Made by a program: the position numbers and the translations under genes
Notes under the pieces: model-generated
The model's input: the letters and a program-made list of their open reading frames with translations, nothing else
Told to the model about the DNA's origin: nothing
Database searches by the model: none
DNA from: an uncultured Eubacterium sp.
GTDB taxonomy: Bacteria; Bacillota; Clostridia; Lachnospirales; Lachnospiraceae
Direction: 5' to 3'
DNA: 64,000 nt
NCBI GenBank assembly: GCA_934320655.1
Contig: CAKRFN010000015.1
Span: forward strand, 1-64,000
Shown here: positions 63,801 through 64,000 of the stretch, one piece after another
Position numbering within the stretch: the stretch's first letter is position 1
Layout: the number at the start of each line of letters is the position of its first letter

Positions 63801-64000
63801 CAGGAAAGTGTTGTTGATAGACATTTAGAAGTAGATTCATCATTAGAGGTTGGAAGAGGCATTTTTGCAGTTGAGACACAAGAAATTGATAGATTAGGTT
63901 TTAGTAAAGATGAATTGAAATTGTTAAAACCATATTATACTTCTGAACAAATACAAAAATATCGAATTAAAGGTGAAAATCATAAGTGGATAATATACAC
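60885..64000 (+). CDS. Eco57I/type IIG-like adenine DNA methyltransferase (partial, 3' end outside)
   Basis: ATG 60885 overlaps the helicase stop. About 1038 residues are in the window and the frame is still open at the edge. The first 370 residues are a helical/nuclease-like N-terminus with no motif I can name with certainty. SAM-binding motif I DLAVGSGAFPLGM is at 551-563. The catalytic NPPY is at 785-788 (VIGNPPYVGES), the hallmark of N6-adenine methylases. The part after 850 would be the target recognition (TaqI-like C-terminal) domain. PglX and type IIG enzymes share this layout. It could provide self-marking for the PLD-helicase nuclease, or itself be a fused restriction enzyme. Confidence 0.82.
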   Translation, partial: MSRKTDIFEAVLTNPYNHNSFLDFVREFLNDMDIVAPTQYKKVYNNFSYYVDGYFHIGNYQGDNGEKIAIFSVALKKGDSVERSRTMQRNFIKPLIEAGNCAGALVAFYTPEEPDKWRLSFIRLDYEFSKGKVTEKLTPAKRYSYLVGKGEPCNTAKQRLFPIFQDDTNNPGIDELEEAFSVEKVTNEFFQLYCEKYHELREYLESNEDFMQEAQIRNFTSEQFAKKLLGQIVFLYFIQKKGWLGVDAIPVTMTEKEYKRAFFARGQKSRDIVGSVYAPQEDGSYKVVFEKLRALSNEDEEFLAGIVKGKPWGTGPKDFMRKMFDGCVDAGKNYFDDYLEPLFYTGLNLNRGENGYYPPLHRRIPFLNGGLFEQLDNYEWENNNFNIPNSLFSNADVKGKRDADGILDIFDRYNFTMNEDEPMEREVAIDPEMLGKVFENLLDVKDRKSKGAFYTPREIVHYMCQETLINHLVTKTGISENAIRDFILYGEYLRDEDTAKTLRVTDASGKSHYEFDKNKDLLISEEILSFKKGVNRLKEIDDLLANVKVADLAVGSGAFPLGMLNEIVRARQVLTEYLAIEMNGFQKKTFYAYERKPYDLKVNTIKNCIFACDIEPSAVDIAKLRLWLSIVIDDEIADDAGNGEFDAHTKPRQLPNLDCNIICGNSLMDEFLGNRLITESVLLNNVSENSQGSVFQNSVDGLISKLIELQDKLFFTKEHSDKEEIKEQIQKIYNDIILEQIGGNYELRDRYYESLSESSKPFILWQLYFPKVFKENKGFDIVIGNPPYVGESGHKDLFRPIAATAFGEKFYQGKMDLFYFFFHKGLDLLHEDGFCSLITTNYYLNASGAKTLRKDFSQRANVKKLVNFNELKIFQSALGQHNIITFVEKGNHQEDVECCITNRKGYADANILQSVVNWNDKETNYFIIKGDRLYDSSGNISFHEEDSILQKMTNKQNYFMDKKDIGGGIDILQESVVDRHLEVDSSLEVGRGIFAVETQEIDRLGFSKDELKLLKPYYTSEQIQKYRIKGENHKWIIY

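Noticed and set aside
1..64000. CRISPR arrays, tRNA or rRNA genes
   Set aside because: No regularly spaced direct repeats and no cloverleaf or rRNA-like conserved blocks were noticed on reading either strand.

Overview
The window looks like a chromosomal segment of a Clostridia bacterium, most likely a Lachnospiraceae gut anaerobe (Roseburia/Agathobacter/Coprococcus-like). The grounds are Gram-positive style ribosome binding sites, lipoproteins, a single-subunit glycyl-tRNA synthetase, pyruvate phosphate dikinase, a ZTP riboswitch on fhs, and a maltodextrin operon of MalE/MalF/MalG/MalQ type. Genus is inference; no rRNA, tRNA or CRISPR array was seen.

Left end (1-2.7 kb): mobile-element debris. 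A transposase tail lies against a truncated dinD-like gene. It is followed by two tandem type I toxin-antitoxin modules, each with a tiny membrane toxin on the minus strand and an antisense RNA on the plus strand driven by a perfect TTGACA-N17-TATAAT promoter. Then come a prophage r1t-type holin broken by an in-frame amber codon and an intact-looking amidase endolysin.

2.7-24 kb: carbohydrate and housekeeping genes. These are a Big_2 surface protein, an AraC regulator, glycogen/maltodextrin phosphorylase, an SLC13/NhaD-type transporter, a cytidylate-kinase-like protein, a YitT protein, a Rossmann/DUF2520 protein, a DegV protein and a Nudix hydrolase. A 550-bp element bounded by a perfect 21-bp inverted repeat follows. 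The maltodextrin cluster (binding protein, two permeases, malQ, LacI regulator) sits behind three LacI-type operators, followed by an L,D-transpeptidase. fhs lies on the minus strand behind a ZTP (pfl) riboswitch with an overlapping terminator.

24-55.6 kb: a long co-directional run of core genes: thioesterase, polA, coaE, a large FtsA-like ATPase, an MBL hydrolase, an ACT/UPF0210 pair, a PurO-type IMP cyclohydrolase with a stand-alone AICAR transformylase, tgt, yajC, leuB (with an in-frame ochre stop), ilvD, ilvB, serC, serA, DUF1015, MscS, cold shock protein, M16C peptidase, era, a yqzL-like gene, recO, a lipoprotein, glyS and ppdK. The purine genes and the ZTP-controlled fhs are one metabolic theme, since fhs makes the formyl-THF that the transformylase uses.

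Right end (55.7-64 kb): a sharply more AT-rich accessory island. It holds a Panacea-domain antitoxin followed without a gap by a three-helix membrane protein (candidate PanAT toxin-antitoxin pair), a small helix-turn-helix protein, a 1056-residue protein joining a phospholipase-D-like nuclease domain to a SNF2-type helicase, and a large Eco57I/type IIG-like adenine methyltransferase that runs off the window. The last three genes look like a defence (restriction-modification-like) operon and are the best candidate for a poorly described system.
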